Notes: generated from the letters alone by a model not told the origin. 64,000 bases of DNA from an uncultured bacterium (GCA_949284685.1 CASDWE010000002.1:209064-273063), one strand, 5' to 3'; shown: positions 34,731 to 46,647, counted from the first letter of the stretch. A program made the numbers and translations.

Positions 34731-36161
34731 CTACCCCTTTGTTATTTTTTCTAATACAATTTGTTTTGCTAAATTTGGATTAGCTTGTCCTTTACTAGCT
34801 TTCATTACTTGACCTAATAAATAACCTAAGGCACGATCTTTTCCGTTTTTATAATCGATAATTGATTGCTGATTATTTTTAATAACATCATCAATTATTT
34901 TAATTAATTCATCAGTATTTGTTATTAAAACAAGTCCTAATTTTGTTGCGATATCTTTAGGAGATGTATTTAAATCTTTTAACATTTCATTAAAAACTTC
35001 TCTAGCTTGTTTATTAGAAATAGTGTTATTTTCAATAAGTTTAATTAAAGAACATAATCTTTCTGAAGAAATTGGAAAATCTTTAATTGAAATTTCTTCT
35101 TTGTTTAAATAAGATTGAATGTCAACAATTATCCAATTAGCTATGATTTTACTATCACAATTATATTTAAGTGTTTCATCAAAATAATCAGCGTTTTCAC
35201 GATTTGACACTAATACGGAAGCACTACTTTCACTTAAACCTAATTTTAAGTATCTTTCCATTTTGCTATCCGCTAATTCATTAGATGTTTCAATAGCTTT
35301 TTGAATAAAATCATCACTTAACTTAATAGGAGGAATATTTGGTTCAGTAAAATATTTATAATCGACAGCGTCAGTTTTAACACGCATTAAAATGGTTGTT
35401 TTTGTTGTTTCATCATATCTGCGTGTTTCTTGAATGACTTTTTCATTATTTAATAGCAGTTGTTCCTGTCTAGCAATTTCATAATCTATCGCGGCTTTAA
35501 CATTTGATATGCTATTTAAATTTTTAATTTCAACTTTAGTTCCTAATATGTCACTATTTTTTTCTTTTAAAGAAACGTTTACATCACATCTTAATGAACC
35601 TTCTTCCATCTTTCCATCAGAAACATCTAAATATGAAACAATGGAACGAATTTTTTCTACATAACGCATAGCTTCCTCTCCGCTTGACATATCTGGATAA
35701 GAAACTATTTCAGCAAGAGGAATACCTGCACGATTATAATCAATTAAAGTATAATCGTTAAAATGGAGTTGTTTACAAGTATCTTCTTCAAGATGAATTC
35801 TTTCAATTCTAATTTTTTTCTCTTGCCCGTCAACCTTAATTGTTAAATACCCATTTTTTCCAATTGGTCTTTCATTTTGAGTAATTTGATATCCTTTTGG
35901 TAAATCGGCATAAAAATAATTTTTACGATCAAACCATAAAACATTATCAATTTCCATATGAAGAGCGTGTGCTACCCTAATACCATTTATGACTGCTTGT
36001 TTATTTACAGTAGGCATTGTACCAGGAAACGCCATGTCTAAAAGCGCAACTTCACAATTAGGGTATGCACCATAAGTATTAGGAGCAGACGAAAACATTT
36101 TCGATAAAGTTTTCATTTCGACATGAATTTCTAAACCAATAACTGCTTGAAATTTATTCAT
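34731..36161 (-). CDS. gatB: Asp-tRNA(Asn)/Glu-tRNA(Gln) amidotransferase subunit B
   Basis: 476 residues of full-length GatB: N-terminal FQAVIGLEIHVEMKTLSKMF, the kinase-like region GYQITQNERPIG, HLEEDTCKQLH, DYNRAGIPLAEIVSYPDM and GSLRCDVNVSL, and the YqeY-like C-terminal tail domain. It phosphorylates the mischarged Glu or Asp on tRNA before amidation. The start overlaps the gatA end by 8 bp. With asnS in the window, the GatCAB complex is needed at least for Gln-tRNA. Confidence 0.95.
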   Translation of the reverse strand: MNKFQAVIGLEIHVEMKTLSKMFSSAPNTYGAYPNCEVALLDMAFPGTMPTVNKQAVINGIRVAHALHMEIDNVLWFDRKNYFYADLPKGYQITQNERPIGKNGYLTIKVDGQEKKIRIERIHLEEDTCKQLHFNDYTLIDYNRAGIPLAEIVSYPDMSSGEEAMRYVEKIRSIVSYLDVSDGKMEEGSLRCDVNVSLKEKNSDILGTKVEIKNLNSISNVKAAIDYEIARQEQLLLNNEKVIQETRRYDETTKTTILMRVKTDAVDYKYFTEPNIPPIKLSDDFIQKAIETSNELADSKMERYLKLGLSESSASVLVSNRENADYFDETLKYNCDSKIIANWIIVDIQSYLNKEEISIKDFPISSERLCSLIKLIENNTISNKQAREVFNEMLKDLNTSPKDIATKLGLVLITNTDELIKIIDDVIKNNQQSIIDYKNGKDRALGYLLGQVMKASKGQANPNLAKQIVLEKITKG

Positions 36162-37626
36162 CTTCTTCCCCTTTCTCTGCTAATGGTGCAATAAGATTTC
36201 TAAGGCCAGTGATTTTTTCTATGCTATTAGCAAAATTAAATAAATTTTTATCATTAAATGGTTTGCTTGAAATATTAATTCCGTAAGGAAGATTATTAGA
36301 CATAGATAACGGCATTGTAATAGAAGGATAGCCTCCAAAATTACCATATGCCAAATAATCATCAATAATATCATATTGCTTTCTAATGGCTTCGCTAGCG
36401 TTTTCAATTGTTGGTGCAGTATTTTTACTCGCGGGAAGCATAATAAAATCATATGTTTCAAATAATTTATTGAAAGCATCAACAATTAAACGTCTAGCTT
36501 TTTTTGCACGCAAGAATAATTCTTTTTGATTATCTTTCATCAAAGCATATGAACCAATAACAAATCTTCTTTTTATTAGCTCACTAAAACCATTTGTTCT
36601 AGCTTTGACCATTACTTCTTGATAACTATTTCCTTCATATCTAGGACCAAATTTAATTCCATCAAGATTAGCGTTATTAGAAGTTGCTTCTGCACACGAA
36701 AGAATAATATATGTAGGATAAATAGCTTTTAATAAATTGATATCAAAATCAACATAATCAACTTTGAATCCTTTCTTTTTTAATTTTTCCACTAAAATGT
36801 CAAAAGAATGTTTGATGAGGACATTTTCCACTTCTCTAAAAATTGGATTAATTACAGCTATTTTAAAATTTGTATTTTCAATATTGATATCTTTACAATA
36901 ATCGACTTTCTCTTTTAAAGAAGAAGTCATATCATTATCATCGTGACCAGATAATATAGTCAAAAGAGCAGCAGAATCATATACTGACCTTGTAAAATAA
37001 CCAACGTGATCTAAAGAAGGAGCAAAAGGAAATAAACCATAACGAGAAATCAACCCCCAGGTTGGTTTATATCCCACTAATCCAACATTGCTAGCGGGTT
37101 TTCTAACGGAATCACCAGTATCAGAACCTAAAGAAAATGGAACAATACCAGCTGCAACTGCGCTAGCACTTCCGCATGAAGAACCACCAGTTAAATGTTT
37201 TTTGTTTAAATCGTATGGATTATAAGTTATACCTTTATGGCCGCTTGTTCCAGTACCACCCATAGCTAATTCATCAAGAGTAGTTTTTCCTATTAATATG
37301 GCACCGGCTTCATCAAGTTTTTTAACTACAGTTGCATCAAATAAAGGAATATATCCATTTAAAATATCACTAGATGCTGTTGTTGGGATATTTTTAGTGG
37401 AAAAATTATCTTTTGCAACATAAGGAATCCCCCAAAACAAATTATTTGTTGGTTCCACTAATGAAGTAGCTTTTTCGATAGCTTCTTTTTCACATATATA
37501 TTCAAAACAATTGTTTTTATCAGATTTTGCTCTGCTAATAGCGGCTTTCACCAATTGAAGAGGGGTAACTTCTTTATTAACCAAAGCAATATGTATTTCT
37601 TGTAATGTTAAATCTAAATATGACAT
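36154..37626 (-). CDS. gatA: Asp-tRNA(Asn)/Glu-tRNA(Gln) amidotransferase subunit A
   Basis: 490 residues, amidase signature family. The Ser-cisSer-Lys triad is visible: Lys in PYVAKDNFSTK, and the two Ser in the glycine/serine-rich LTGGSSCGSASAVAAG and GSDTGDSVRKPA. It releases ammonia from glutamine and channels it to GatB. The start at 37626 (MSYLDLTLQEI) is chosen over 37662 because AAAGGTGG sits 10 nt upstream and the extra residues would overlap gatC without homology. Confidence 0.94.
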   Translation of the reverse strand: MSYLDLTLQEIHIALVNKEVTPLQLVKAAISRAKSDKNNCFEYICEKEAIEKATSLVEPTNNLFWGIPYVAKDNFSTKNIPTTASSDILNGYIPLFDATVVKKLDEAGAILIGKTTLDELAMGGTGTSGHKGITYNPYDLNKKHLTGGSSCGSASAVAAGIVPFSLGSDTGDSVRKPASNVGLVGYKPTWGLISRYGLFPFAPSLDHVGYFTRSVYDSAALLTILSGHDDNDMTSSLKEKVDYCKDINIENTNFKIAVINPIFREVENVLIKHSFDILVEKLKKKGFKVDYVDFDINLLKAIYPTYIILSCAEATSNNANLDGIKFGPRYEGNSYQEVMVKARTNGFSELIKRRFVIGSYALMKDNQKELFLRAKKARRLIVDAFNKLFETYDFIMLPASKNTAPTIENASEAIRKQYDIIDDYLAYGNFGGYPSITMPLSMSNNLPYGINISSKPFNDKNLFNFANSIEKITGLRNLIAPLAEKGEEDE

Positions 37627-37627
37627 C

Positions 37628-37924
37628 TTAATGCACCACCTTTGGCAATTTAATTTGACCAAGAACTACATCATGAGCATTTTTCAAAGCATCGTTTTGG
37701 CTTAATGGCTCGCTTGGAATATCTTCACGTAAATAATCGATAGAAACATCAAATGGAAATGTCATGGGTTCAACTTCATCAATGCCTTGTAATGTACCTA
37801 TAATATTCATTTGTTCTAAAACAACATCAAATTCATTAAGCAAAGTATTGTATTGCTCACTAGACATATCAAACATCAAATTATTAGCGGCTTTTTTCAA
37901 TATTTCTAATGTAACTTTTTCCAT
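37628..37924 (-). CDS. gatC: Asp-tRNA(Asn)/Glu-tRNA(Gln) amidotransferase subunit C
   Basis: 98 residues. The short belt protein that holds GatA and GatB together is recognisable from the helical N-terminus, EQMNIIGTLQGIDEVEPMTF and YLREDIPSEPLSQNDALKNA. AAGGGGG lies just before the ATG. It begins the gatCAB block, 66 bp after ligA. Confidence 0.93.
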   Translation of the reverse strand: MEKVTLEILKKAANNLMFDMSSEQYNTLLNEFDVVLEQMNIIGTLQGIDEVEPMTFPFDVSIDYLREDIPSEPLSQNDALKNAHDVVLGQIKLPKVVH

Positions 37925-37990
37925 CTTTACCCCCTTGATTTATGCATATTATAAATATTAATATTTTTCAAAATTAAATTAAATAAAAAT

Positions 37991-39991
<2,001 letters not shown>

Positions 39992-39998
39992 CTATTAA

Positions 39999-42221
39999 TT
40001 AAGATTTTTCAACTTTGCTTAAAAAACGATGATTTCCGACTAAAGATTTGATTCCTTCTTTTTCAAAATCTACTTCAATAATGCCATCTCCTTCGACTTT
40101 TGTAACAACACCTAGTCCAAAGTTTTTATGCATTACTTGATCGCCCACCTTCCAATTGATGTTGTTGGTAGCAGGAGGAATCTCTTCTTTATAAAATTTA
40201 TTTTTATCCACAAATACTTTTGGTGGTTCATAAACATTATCTTGGTTGATGAAGAAACCATCATCATCAAAATGATAAGACTTCTTTGTTTGGTTGTAAG
40301 AATTAATTTCAATATTTGCCTCTTTTATAAATGGAGAAGGAGACAAAAAATCTTTAGCGGAATACGAATAAGAAGAATTAAATGTAATATATAATTTTTC
40401 TTTTGCTCTAGTCATTGCAACATAAGCAAGACGACGTTCTTCTTCTAAACTATCATATCCTCCACTTTCCATACTGCGATAACTTGGAAAAACTGTTTCA
40501 TTATATCTAACAACAAAAACAACAGAATATTCTAATCCTTTCGCGGTATGCACGGTCATAAGCGTTACGCTTTCCGTATCCACTATTTCGTCTTGAGAAC
40601 TTAATAAAGCTGTTTCTTGCAAATAATCCGCAAAACTAGAATCTGGATTTTTTCTTAAGTAGTTACGCATATCTTGGAATAAGGCTTTGATATTTTCCAT
40701 TCTCTCTTCACCATCTTCTAGTTTTAAAACTTCATCATAATAATTTAAATCTAATATCATATTTTCAATCAAAGATGAATAAGCTTCTTGATTTTTTTCA
40801 ACATCTTTTCTTGTCATGTCAATTCTTTCGACAACAACTTTTAAAGTGTTGAGTACTTTCTTACTTACTTCGCTATGTTCAAAATCTACTTTCTGTACAT
40901 ATTCATATAAACTCAAATGTTCTTTAGAAGCTTCGTTTTTTAATTTTGCAATGCTAACTTCACCTATTCCTCTTTTAGGAACATTAATTGCTCTTTCAAA
41001 TGCACTGTCATCTCTTATATTTACTAATAGACGCATATAGGCTAAAACATCTTTAATTTCTTTTCTTTGATAAAATTTAAGACCACCAAAAATCTTATAA
41101 GGAATATGACTAGACATAAGTGCCTTTTCAAAATCTAGCGAAACATAATTAGAACGATATAAAATGACGATATCTTTATATGCGTAACGACCAGAATTTT
41201 TTAATCTTAATATTTCTTTTACAACATATTCCGCTTCGCTTGAATATGAATTAAACCCTTTGCATATAATTGCGTCTCCACCCAATAAATTTGTAAACAA
41301 GTCTTTTTTTATTCTAAAACGATTATGTGATATTAGACTATTTGCACTATTTAATATTTTTTGTGTGGAACGATAATTTTGATTCAAAATGATAGTTTCA
41401 ATATCTTTAAATGTGCTATCTAGTTTTAAAATTATATCTTGATTTGCACCTCGCCAGGTATAAATTGTCTGATCTGGATCACCAACAACATATAATGATG
41501 TATCTTCGTCTTTTAAAAGCATTAGCATTTTAAATTCGGTGTCGTTTGTGTCTTGAAATTCATCCACTAAAATATGTCTAAATTTGCTTTTCCATTTATG
41601 TTGAATTCGCGGAAATGTTTTTAAAATATAAATTGTATAAAGTAACAAATCATCAAAATCTAATGCATACATTCTATTTTTAGTTTCTTCATACATTTGA
41701 TATATTTTTAAACAATCTTTTTCATATTTAAATTCTTCTTTAGTGGGCTCGCTAATATCACTAGGATATTGCTCCTTTAATTTCTTATTTGAAATATAGT
41801 TAGTGGCGAAATTTACAATTTCGTGTCTTTTGCTATATCCTAACTTGGTAACACAATCTTTTATAATGTGATCTTTATCATCTTCATCTAAAATTGTAAA
41901 AGCGGATGGAAAATTAATATTATGTATTTCTAACCTTAAAAAATAAGCGGCAAAACTATGAAAAGTTTTAATTTTTAAATTAGGAATATCTTCTCCTAAT
42001 AACAAAACCACTCTATCATGCATTTCTTTAGCAACTTTATTTGTGAATGTAAAAGCTAAAATTTCATCAGGATAAACTTTCATCGCATCCATTAAATAGG
42101 CGATTCTATAAGTCAAAACCCTAGTTTTGCCACTGCCGGCACCCGCTACTACTCTTACATGCTGTTTTTGAGTAATTACTGCTGAATATTGTTTTTCATT
42201 TAATTCATTTTTATAATTCAT
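39999..42221 (-). CDS. pcrA: ATP-dependent DNA helicase PcrA/UvrD
   Basis: 740 residues, superfamily 1A. Walker A is VVAGAGSGKTRVLTYR (about residues 24-39). Motif II ILVDEFQDTND, motif III VGDPDQTIYTWRGANQDI, motif IV LNQNYRS, motif V LMTVHTAKGLEY and motif VI RLAYVAMTRAKEKLY are all complete. The C-terminal Tudor-like domain (WKVGDQVMHKNFGLGVVTKV) binds RNA polymerase in relatives. The start MNYKNELNEKQYSAV at 42221 matches the family better than 42245. There is no strong Shine-Dalgarno. It heads the pcrA-ligA-gatCAB-galE-hydrolase run. Confidence 0.96.
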   Translation of the reverse strand: MNYKNELNEKQYSAVITQKQHVRVVAGAGSGKTRVLTYRIAYLMDAMKVYPDEILAFTFTNKVAKEMHDRVVLLLGEDIPNLKIKTFHSFAAYFLRLEIHNINFPSAFTILDEDDKDHIIKDCVTKLGYSKRHEIVNFATNYISNKKLKEQYPSDISEPTKEEFKYEKDCLKIYQMYEETKNRMYALDFDDLLLYTIYILKTFPRIQHKWKSKFRHILVDEFQDTNDTEFKMLMLLKDEDTSLYVVGDPDQTIYTWRGANQDIILKLDSTFKDIETIILNQNYRSTQKILNSANSLISHNRFRIKKDLFTNLLGGDAIICKGFNSYSSEAEYVVKEILRLKNSGRYAYKDIVILYRSNYVSLDFEKALMSSHIPYKIFGGLKFYQRKEIKDVLAYMRLLVNIRDDSAFERAINVPKRGIGEVSIAKLKNEASKEHLSLYEYVQKVDFEHSEVSKKVLNTLKVVVERIDMTRKDVEKNQEAYSSLIENMILDLNYYDEVLKLEDGEERMENIKALFQDMRNYLRKNPDSSFADYLQETALLSSQDEIVDTESVTLMTVHTAKGLEYSVVFVVRYNETVFPSYRSMESGGYDSLEEERRLAYVAMTRAKEKLYITFNSSYSYSAKDFLSPSPFIKEANIEINSYNQTKKSYHFDDDGFFINQDNVYEPPKVFVDKNKFYKEEIPPATNNINWKVGDQVMHKNFGLGVVTKVEGDGIIEVDFEKEGIKSLVGNHRFLSKVEKS

Positions 42222-42264
42222 ATATTGCAAGCAATATAATATCATTTTTTCTAGTATTTTTCAA

Positions 42265-42705
42265 TTAAGTATCGCCTTTTAATAATGACAAAATTATATC
42301 CTCATTGGTGGTGTTGATTTCTACTCTTTTGTCGTTGATATAAATAAGGGTTGGTGTTCCTATAATAAAAAATTCATCGATAGTAGTTGCTCCAATAGTG
42401 TCAATAACATTACTCCCTATTGGTATTTCATCCACATATTCAACAAAATATAAATTATCTTTTTTTAATGCTAAGGGAATTATTTCATTTTTTAATAAAA
42501 GGCAATGCAAACAATTTTTAGAATAGAAATAAACATAATATTCTTTTTTATCAACATTAAAAATATTTTCAAAATCTAAATGCAAGTTCTTAACCATATC
42601 ATAATCATAATTAACCATCGTTGAACTATTATCACTAACACTGCAAGAAATTAAAAATATAGGCATTTGGATTATAAAAAATAAATTCAATAAAATCTTT
42701 CTCAT
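42265..42705 (-). CDS. Thioredoxin-like lipoprotein
   Basis: 146 residues. A signal peptide with lipobox PIFLISC gives a Cys-anchored mature protein from about residue 21. The rest has a small thioredoxin-like core: YYVYFYSKNCLHCLLLKNEI holds a C-x-x-C pair (CLHC), and IIGTPTLIYIN is the cis-Pro loop. It probably acts outside the membrane as a thiol oxidoreductase. It precedes pcrA by 43 bp and diverges from the YybS-like gene at 42759. No clear Shine-Dalgarno is present. The redox partner is not in the window. Confidence 0.82.
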   Translation of the reverse strand: MRKILLNLFFIIQMPIFLISCSVSDNSSTMVNYDYDMVKNLHLDFENIFNVDKKEYYVYFYSKNCLHCLLLKNEIIPLALKKDNLYFVEYVDEIPIGSNVIDTIGATTIDEFFIIGTPTLIYINDKRVEINTTNEDIILSLLKGDT

Positions 42706-42746
42706 AATTACTAATAGGTTTAAAAGCAGATTTTATCTAAAAATGT

Positions 42747-42752
42747 TAATAT
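42747..42752 (+). promoter_or_regulatory. Putative -10 box of the 42759 gene
   Basis: TAATAT ending 6 nt before the ATG at 42759. No Shine-Dalgarno is present. It fits the leaderless pattern, but the box is only 4/6 to consensus. Confidence 0.4.
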
Positions 42753-42758
42753 AAATGT

Positions 42759-43673
42759 ATGAATTTTTTTCAAAAAAAAGAAACACCAATTCAAAATATG
42801 ACATTTATGGCACTGATGAGCGCAATAAATGTTGTGGTTACACTACTAACATGTTTTTTATGGTATTTAGCTATTGTTTTAATATTAATATTACCCCTTA
42901 CATCTGTTTTAGTAGGTCTTTATTGTAAAAAAAGATATTACCCACTATACATAATTTGTTCATTGCTTTTATGCTATTTAGTAACAATATATGATCCTAT
43001 TAACACATTGTTTTACGTTTTTCCAGCCTTGTTAAGTGGCTTTTGCTTTTCAATTTTTGTTAAGATAAAATTTCCAAAAATATTTCTTATAATTGTTCCA
43101 GCGATAATTAATTTACTTTTTAATTATCTCGCTATTCCTTTTATAAATTATTTTTATGGACAAGATATATTAAATACTTTGCAGCAATTGTTATTTTTAA
43201 CAAAATTTGAATACTTTAATTTAATTGTACCAAGTATTTTATTTATATTTTCTTTTATTCAAGCTTTGTTATCTTTTTTAATTATTAAAGATGAATTAAT
43301 TAAATTTAAATATGACATTAAAAATAACGATAAATATATTTATCTAGATATTGTTTTTGGCACATTCTTTTTAATTTTAAAAACGATTTTATGTTTTTAT
43401 TATTTAGATTTTGCATATCTTATGATGATTGTATCTATGATATTTTTTCTTGATTACATTATTTATCAAATTATTAAAAAGCCTAAAATTAATTCCATTG
43501 TTTATTTAAGTGCACTAGCTATTAATATATTTTTATTTTTATCACTATATCAATATATGGATAAAGAAAAGTCATTATTGATTTTAGATGGATTTACTTT
43601 TATAAGCGTATTTGATTATCTTATTAACTATCAATTGTTAATAAGAATAAAAAAAGATAAAATAAACTCATAA
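42759..43673 (+). CDS. Multi-helix membrane protein, YybS/DUF2232-like
   Basis: 304 residues with about nine membrane helices. The start NMTFMALMSAINVVVTLLTC and the following LPLTSVLVGLYCKKRYYPL resemble YybS (DUF2232), a family related to ECF S-components but of unsettled role. The usual YybS partners (GdpP, RplI) are not adjacent here. It is first in a row of three membrane-protein genes on the plus strand, divergent from the thioredoxin-like lipoprotein gene. The assignment to DUF2232 is by overall look rather than a sharp motif. Confidence 0.72.
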   Translation: MNFFQKKETPIQNMTFMALMSAINVVVTLLTCFLWYLAIVLILILPLTSVLVGLYCKKRYYPLYIICSLLLCYLVTIYDPINTLFYVFPALLSGFCFSIFVKIKFPKIFLIIVPAIINLLFNYLAIPFINYFYGQDILNTLQQLLFLTKFEYFNLIVPSILFIFSFIQALLSFLIIKDELIKFKYDIKNNDKYIYLDIVFGTFFLILKTILCFYYLDFAYLMMIVSMIFFLDYIIYQIIKKPKINSIVYLSALAINIFLFLSLYQYMDKEKSLLILDGFTFISVFDYLINYQLLIRIKKDKINS

Positions 43674-43677
43674 AGAT

Positions 43678-44262
43678 ATGGCAAATTTTTTTAAAACATT
43701 TTTAAAAGGAATATTATACGTAGTTACATTTCCATTATTAATTGTCGGATTAGCGATATATTTTGTGTTTTCTTTGTTTTCTTTTATATTTTTATCAATA
43801 AAAGGACTGATTTTGTTTTTTAAAGGCGAAAGTATTGTAGGCGATTTAAAAGAGGATATCGAAGCAAAAAAACGGATGGAAATTTTAATGGATCCAATTG
43901 GCGCTTTGCAAAAACAAGAACCCCCTGTTACTAAAGAAGTTGTTAGCAATGTTGTAATTGAACAACATGATGAAAATAAATATCCAGAATTAGCAAGCAC
44001 AATTGAAAGTTCAACAATAGAAAAACAACCTGATATTCAAGAAAAGACAATAAATATTTTAGAACCAGGAGAAGAACCAGAACACGAAGATGATATTATC
44101 CAAGATAAACTCATAGATGACGACATTAATAAACATATTGAAGAAATATCTATTGAATCAACAAAAGATAATAACCACACACCTTATAATGACGAGCCTT
44201 ATGATGAAGATGATGAAGATAGTGGCGTTACAATAGAAGGATATGATGAAGATGATGAATAA
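43678..44262 (+). CDS. Single-helix membrane protein with long acidic cytoplasmic-type tail
   Basis: 194 residues. The N-terminal hydrophobic part (LKGILYVVTFPLLIVGLAIY and FSLFSFIFLSIKGLILFF) forms one or two membrane helices. The remaining 140 residues are strongly acidic and low-complexity, ending YDEDDEDSGVTIEGYDEDDE. It starts 4 bp after the previous stop, without a strong Shine-Dalgarno, and overlaps the next gene. I do not recognise a family. The tail could bind cations or basic partners, but that is only a possibility. Confidence 0.72.
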   Translation: MANFFKTFLKGILYVVTFPLLIVGLAIYFVFSLFSFIFLSIKGLILFFKGESIVGDLKEDIEAKKRMEILMDPIGALQKQEPPVTKEVVSNVVIEQHDENKYPELASTIESSTIEKQPDIQEKTINILEPGEEPEHEDDIIQDKLIDDDINKHIEEISIESTKDNNHTPYNDEPYDEDDEDSGVTIEGYDEDDE

Positions 44263-45049
44263 TATTTTGATTGCATTAAGTGAAACAGATAAAAGAGTAA
44301 TTATTGCATTATGTTTTGTATTAATTTTCTTATTTGTTGTCGCTGGTTATCTTGGACTTCTTATTACAAGAATCATGAAACACCAAGGTAAAAAAATGGA
44401 CACAATGATGCATGATATAGTTATTACAAGGGTGGTAACAAATAAGAAAGAATTTTTAAATGTTGCACGAAAGAAAAACTGGAGATATTTTTTCAAAACT
44501 GCGTATATCCCGCTTATAATTTTAATTTTTGCATTTATTTTGCTATTTATCGCGCAAAGTGTAAATGATTTTAACTACAATATTTTTGACTATCAAAAGC
44601 AAGGATTTACAACATTATTATTTTTATTTGATTTTGATAATGCGGAACATGTTAATTTCTTTGGAATAGAAATAATTAGTAATTGGCCACCTCTTCTTAA
44701 TGAACCACATTTTGAAGTTGAAGCATTATTTTCTTATTTCTTTGTTCCTATATTTTTAGTGGGGGCTGTATGGTATTTAATCAATCTACAAGCTTTGATT
44801 GCAAGAACAATCAAAATGTATCAATTGAGTAGTTCGATTTATGACAAGAATTTAGAAACTTTCAATTTGAACGAAGAAAATATGCAACAAGTTAGAGCCA
44901 ATCAACAAGCAATAAATCAAGCAAGAATCAATCAAATGATGAATACAATTAATAATAATATTCAAAATAATAACTCACAAAATCAAACGACAGACATTAC
45001 TAATATAAACAATAACAATGCCAATAATGATAATAAAACTAATTTATAA
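44243..45049 (+). CDS. Membrane protein of unknown function with Asn/Gln-rich tail
   Basis: Up to 268 residues. There are four possible in-frame ATGs (44243, 44246, 44252, 44255) inside the end of the preceding gene, so translation is coupled and the exact start is uncertain. Three membrane helices are clear: ALCFVLIFLFVVAGYLGLLI, IPLIILIFAFILLFIAQ and FFVPIFLVGAVWYLI. The C-terminal 60 residues are rich in Asn and Gln (NNNIQNNNSQNQTTD), low-complexity and probably disordered. No family is recognised. The stop is immediately adjacent to the stop of the minus-strand gene. Confidence 0.72.
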   Translation: MMKMMNNILIALSETDKRVIIALCFVLIFLFVVAGYLGLLITRIMKHQGKKMDTMMHDIVITRVVTNKKEFLNVARKKNWRYFFKTAYIPLIILIFAFILLFIAQSVNDFNYNIFDYQKQGFTTLLFLFDFDNAEHVNFFGIEIISNWPPLLNEPHFEVEALFSYFFVPIFLVGAVWYLINLQALIARTIKMYQLSSSIYDKNLETFNLNEENMQQVRANQQAINQARINQMMNTINNNIQNNNSQNQTTDITNINNNNANNDNKTNL

Positions 45050-46612
45050 GGTTATATTGTCAAATATAGAACTGTAATCAACTTTATCACTAAGGGTTGG
45101 AAAAGATAATTCATTATAATAAATTTGGCATTTTGAATAACTTAAAGTATTAACTGCGAAGAATTGTGTATTAATATCATAATTTTCTCTTGAAATATAT
45201 TCTTTCATCATCAAGGAAGAATCCACAACAATTTTAACTCCAATCGACTTAAAAGTCGGAGCGGATGTTTGATATGCAATGCTTGGTGCTCCTTCAAAAT
45301 TTGTTGTTGTCATCATATATTTTCCATAATCGTCAGCACTTTGTGGGGATAAATTTAAAGTTATAACATAATTGTTATTTTCTTTAACGATTGAATTTTC
45401 AAAAGACATATCATCAATAGTAACTTTATCAGCAAGTGAATATTCATCGTTAAGTTTATAGTGGAAAGTATCATAAATGCTAATTCCAAAGTTATTAATA
45501 TATTGTTCTTGATTATATTCTTTAAAAGATTGACTATTGTAATTTGCTGATTGATTATCAACAACACTATCGCCACTGACTTGATAATGTTTAGTTAAAC
45601 TATCATCATAAACAAATCTTTCAGCCATTTTTAATTGATCACCGACAGCAATATTTTCTTTAAAAATTTTGTTTAGATTTTTAATATGAATTGAATTTGT
45701 TTTTTGTGTGTTAGTTATAAATAAGACACTGCTGACAGCTTTATTAAAACTAAGAGTGTAGAAGTTAGATTCTTTGTTTAATAAATAAAGTGAAATTCTT
45801 GCTATTTCAATAGGTGTGAAATTGTTTAAAACTTCCTCGCTTGAAAAATCAATATTTTCAATTTGTCTATTGTTCACATAGTTTAAAAATTTTATGTAAG
45901 TTTGATCGGCATTTTCGTTTGCTAATACTTTGGTAATGGTGGTTACATCATTTTTAGCAACGAAAGCTTTAAATTCATATTCGTTATTTAAATTTTTAGT
46001 TATATTATATTCTTCGTTTAAAAATAAACTCTCGATTGCTAAATTACTATCTAATGAACAATCAATTTTTACAAAAGAATTAACGTTAACTTTTCCTTGC
46101 GAAGAAATATTTGAACTAGAAAGTTCTACACCATAGTTATTAGTAAATGAAATATCCACTAATTTGCTATTATCATTTTCAAATTGATAATGTGTTACTA
46201 TATCAATTTGTGTATCTAAAATTTGAAAAGTAAAATAGTTATCGCTATTGGTTACATATTTTTGATTTTCAAATTCGATATATGTTAGTTTATTCTCATT
46301 AGTTTTTTCCTCCACTTTAAAACTAAACATATCACCTATTCGATAATCTTTATTTTCATAAATTATATTTCCATAATCATTATTATTTTCAAAATTAAAA
46401 TTAATTTGAGAATTATTTTGACTAGTAGTACCTGAACTAGTTTGACTAGATGAACTTGAACTTGTCTGGCTTGACGAACTAGTTGTTGAACTTGAACTAG
46501 TTTGAATTGATTCGTTGTTTAACGCTTTGTAAATGAAGTGACCTGATACTAATCCTATGCATACAACCGCCACGGTCAGAGCAGAAGTAATGATTATTGT
46601 CTTCTTTTTCAT
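45044..46612 (-). CDS. Secreted membrane-anchored protein with Ser/Thr linker, unknown function
   Basis: 522 residues. One N-terminal helix (IIITSALTVAVVCIGLVSGH) has no lipobox Cys at a suitable place, so it acts as a signal anchor or cleaved signal. A Ser/Thr/Gln linker follows (about residues 38-68). The rest is an Asn-rich, beta-rich extracellular region, with no motif I can assign. The promoter is clear: TTGATT-16-TATAAT with TATAAT ending 7 nt before the ATG, so the mRNA is predicted leaderless. It converges on the 44243-45049 gene with no intergenic base. Confidence 0.78.
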   Translation of the reverse strand: MKKKTIIITSALTVAVVCIGLVSGHFIYKALNNESIQTSSSSTTSSSSQTSSSSSSQTSSGTTSQNNSQINFNFENNNDYGNIIYENKDYRIGDMFSFKVEEKTNENKLTYIEFENQKYVTNSDNYFTFQILDTQIDIVTHYQFENDNSKLVDISFTNNYGVELSSSNISSQGKVNVNSFVKIDCSLDSNLAIESLFLNEEYNITKNLNNEYEFKAFVAKNDVTTITKVLANENADQTYIKFLNYVNNRQIENIDFSSEEVLNNFTPIEIARISLYLLNKESNFYTLSFNKAVSSVLFITNTQKTNSIHIKNLNKIFKENIAVGDQLKMAERFVYDDSLTKHYQVSGDSVVDNQSANYNSQSFKEYNQEQYINNFGISIYDTFHYKLNDEYSLADKVTIDDMSFENSIVKENNNYVITLNLSPQSADDYGKYMMTTTNFEGAPSIAYQTSAPTFKSIGVKIVVDSSLMMKEYISRENYDINTQFFAVNTLSYSKCQIYYNELSFPTLSDKVDYSSIFDNITL

Positions 46613-46619
46613 GGTTTCA

Positions 46620-46647
46620 ATTATAGGCTTTAAAAATACGAAATCAA
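46620..46647 (-). promoter_or_regulatory. Promoter of the 45044-46612 gene, predicted leaderless start
   Basis: On the minus strand, TTGATT (46642-46647), 16 nt, TATAAT (46620-46625), then 7 nt to the ATG at 46612. Confidence 0.72.
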
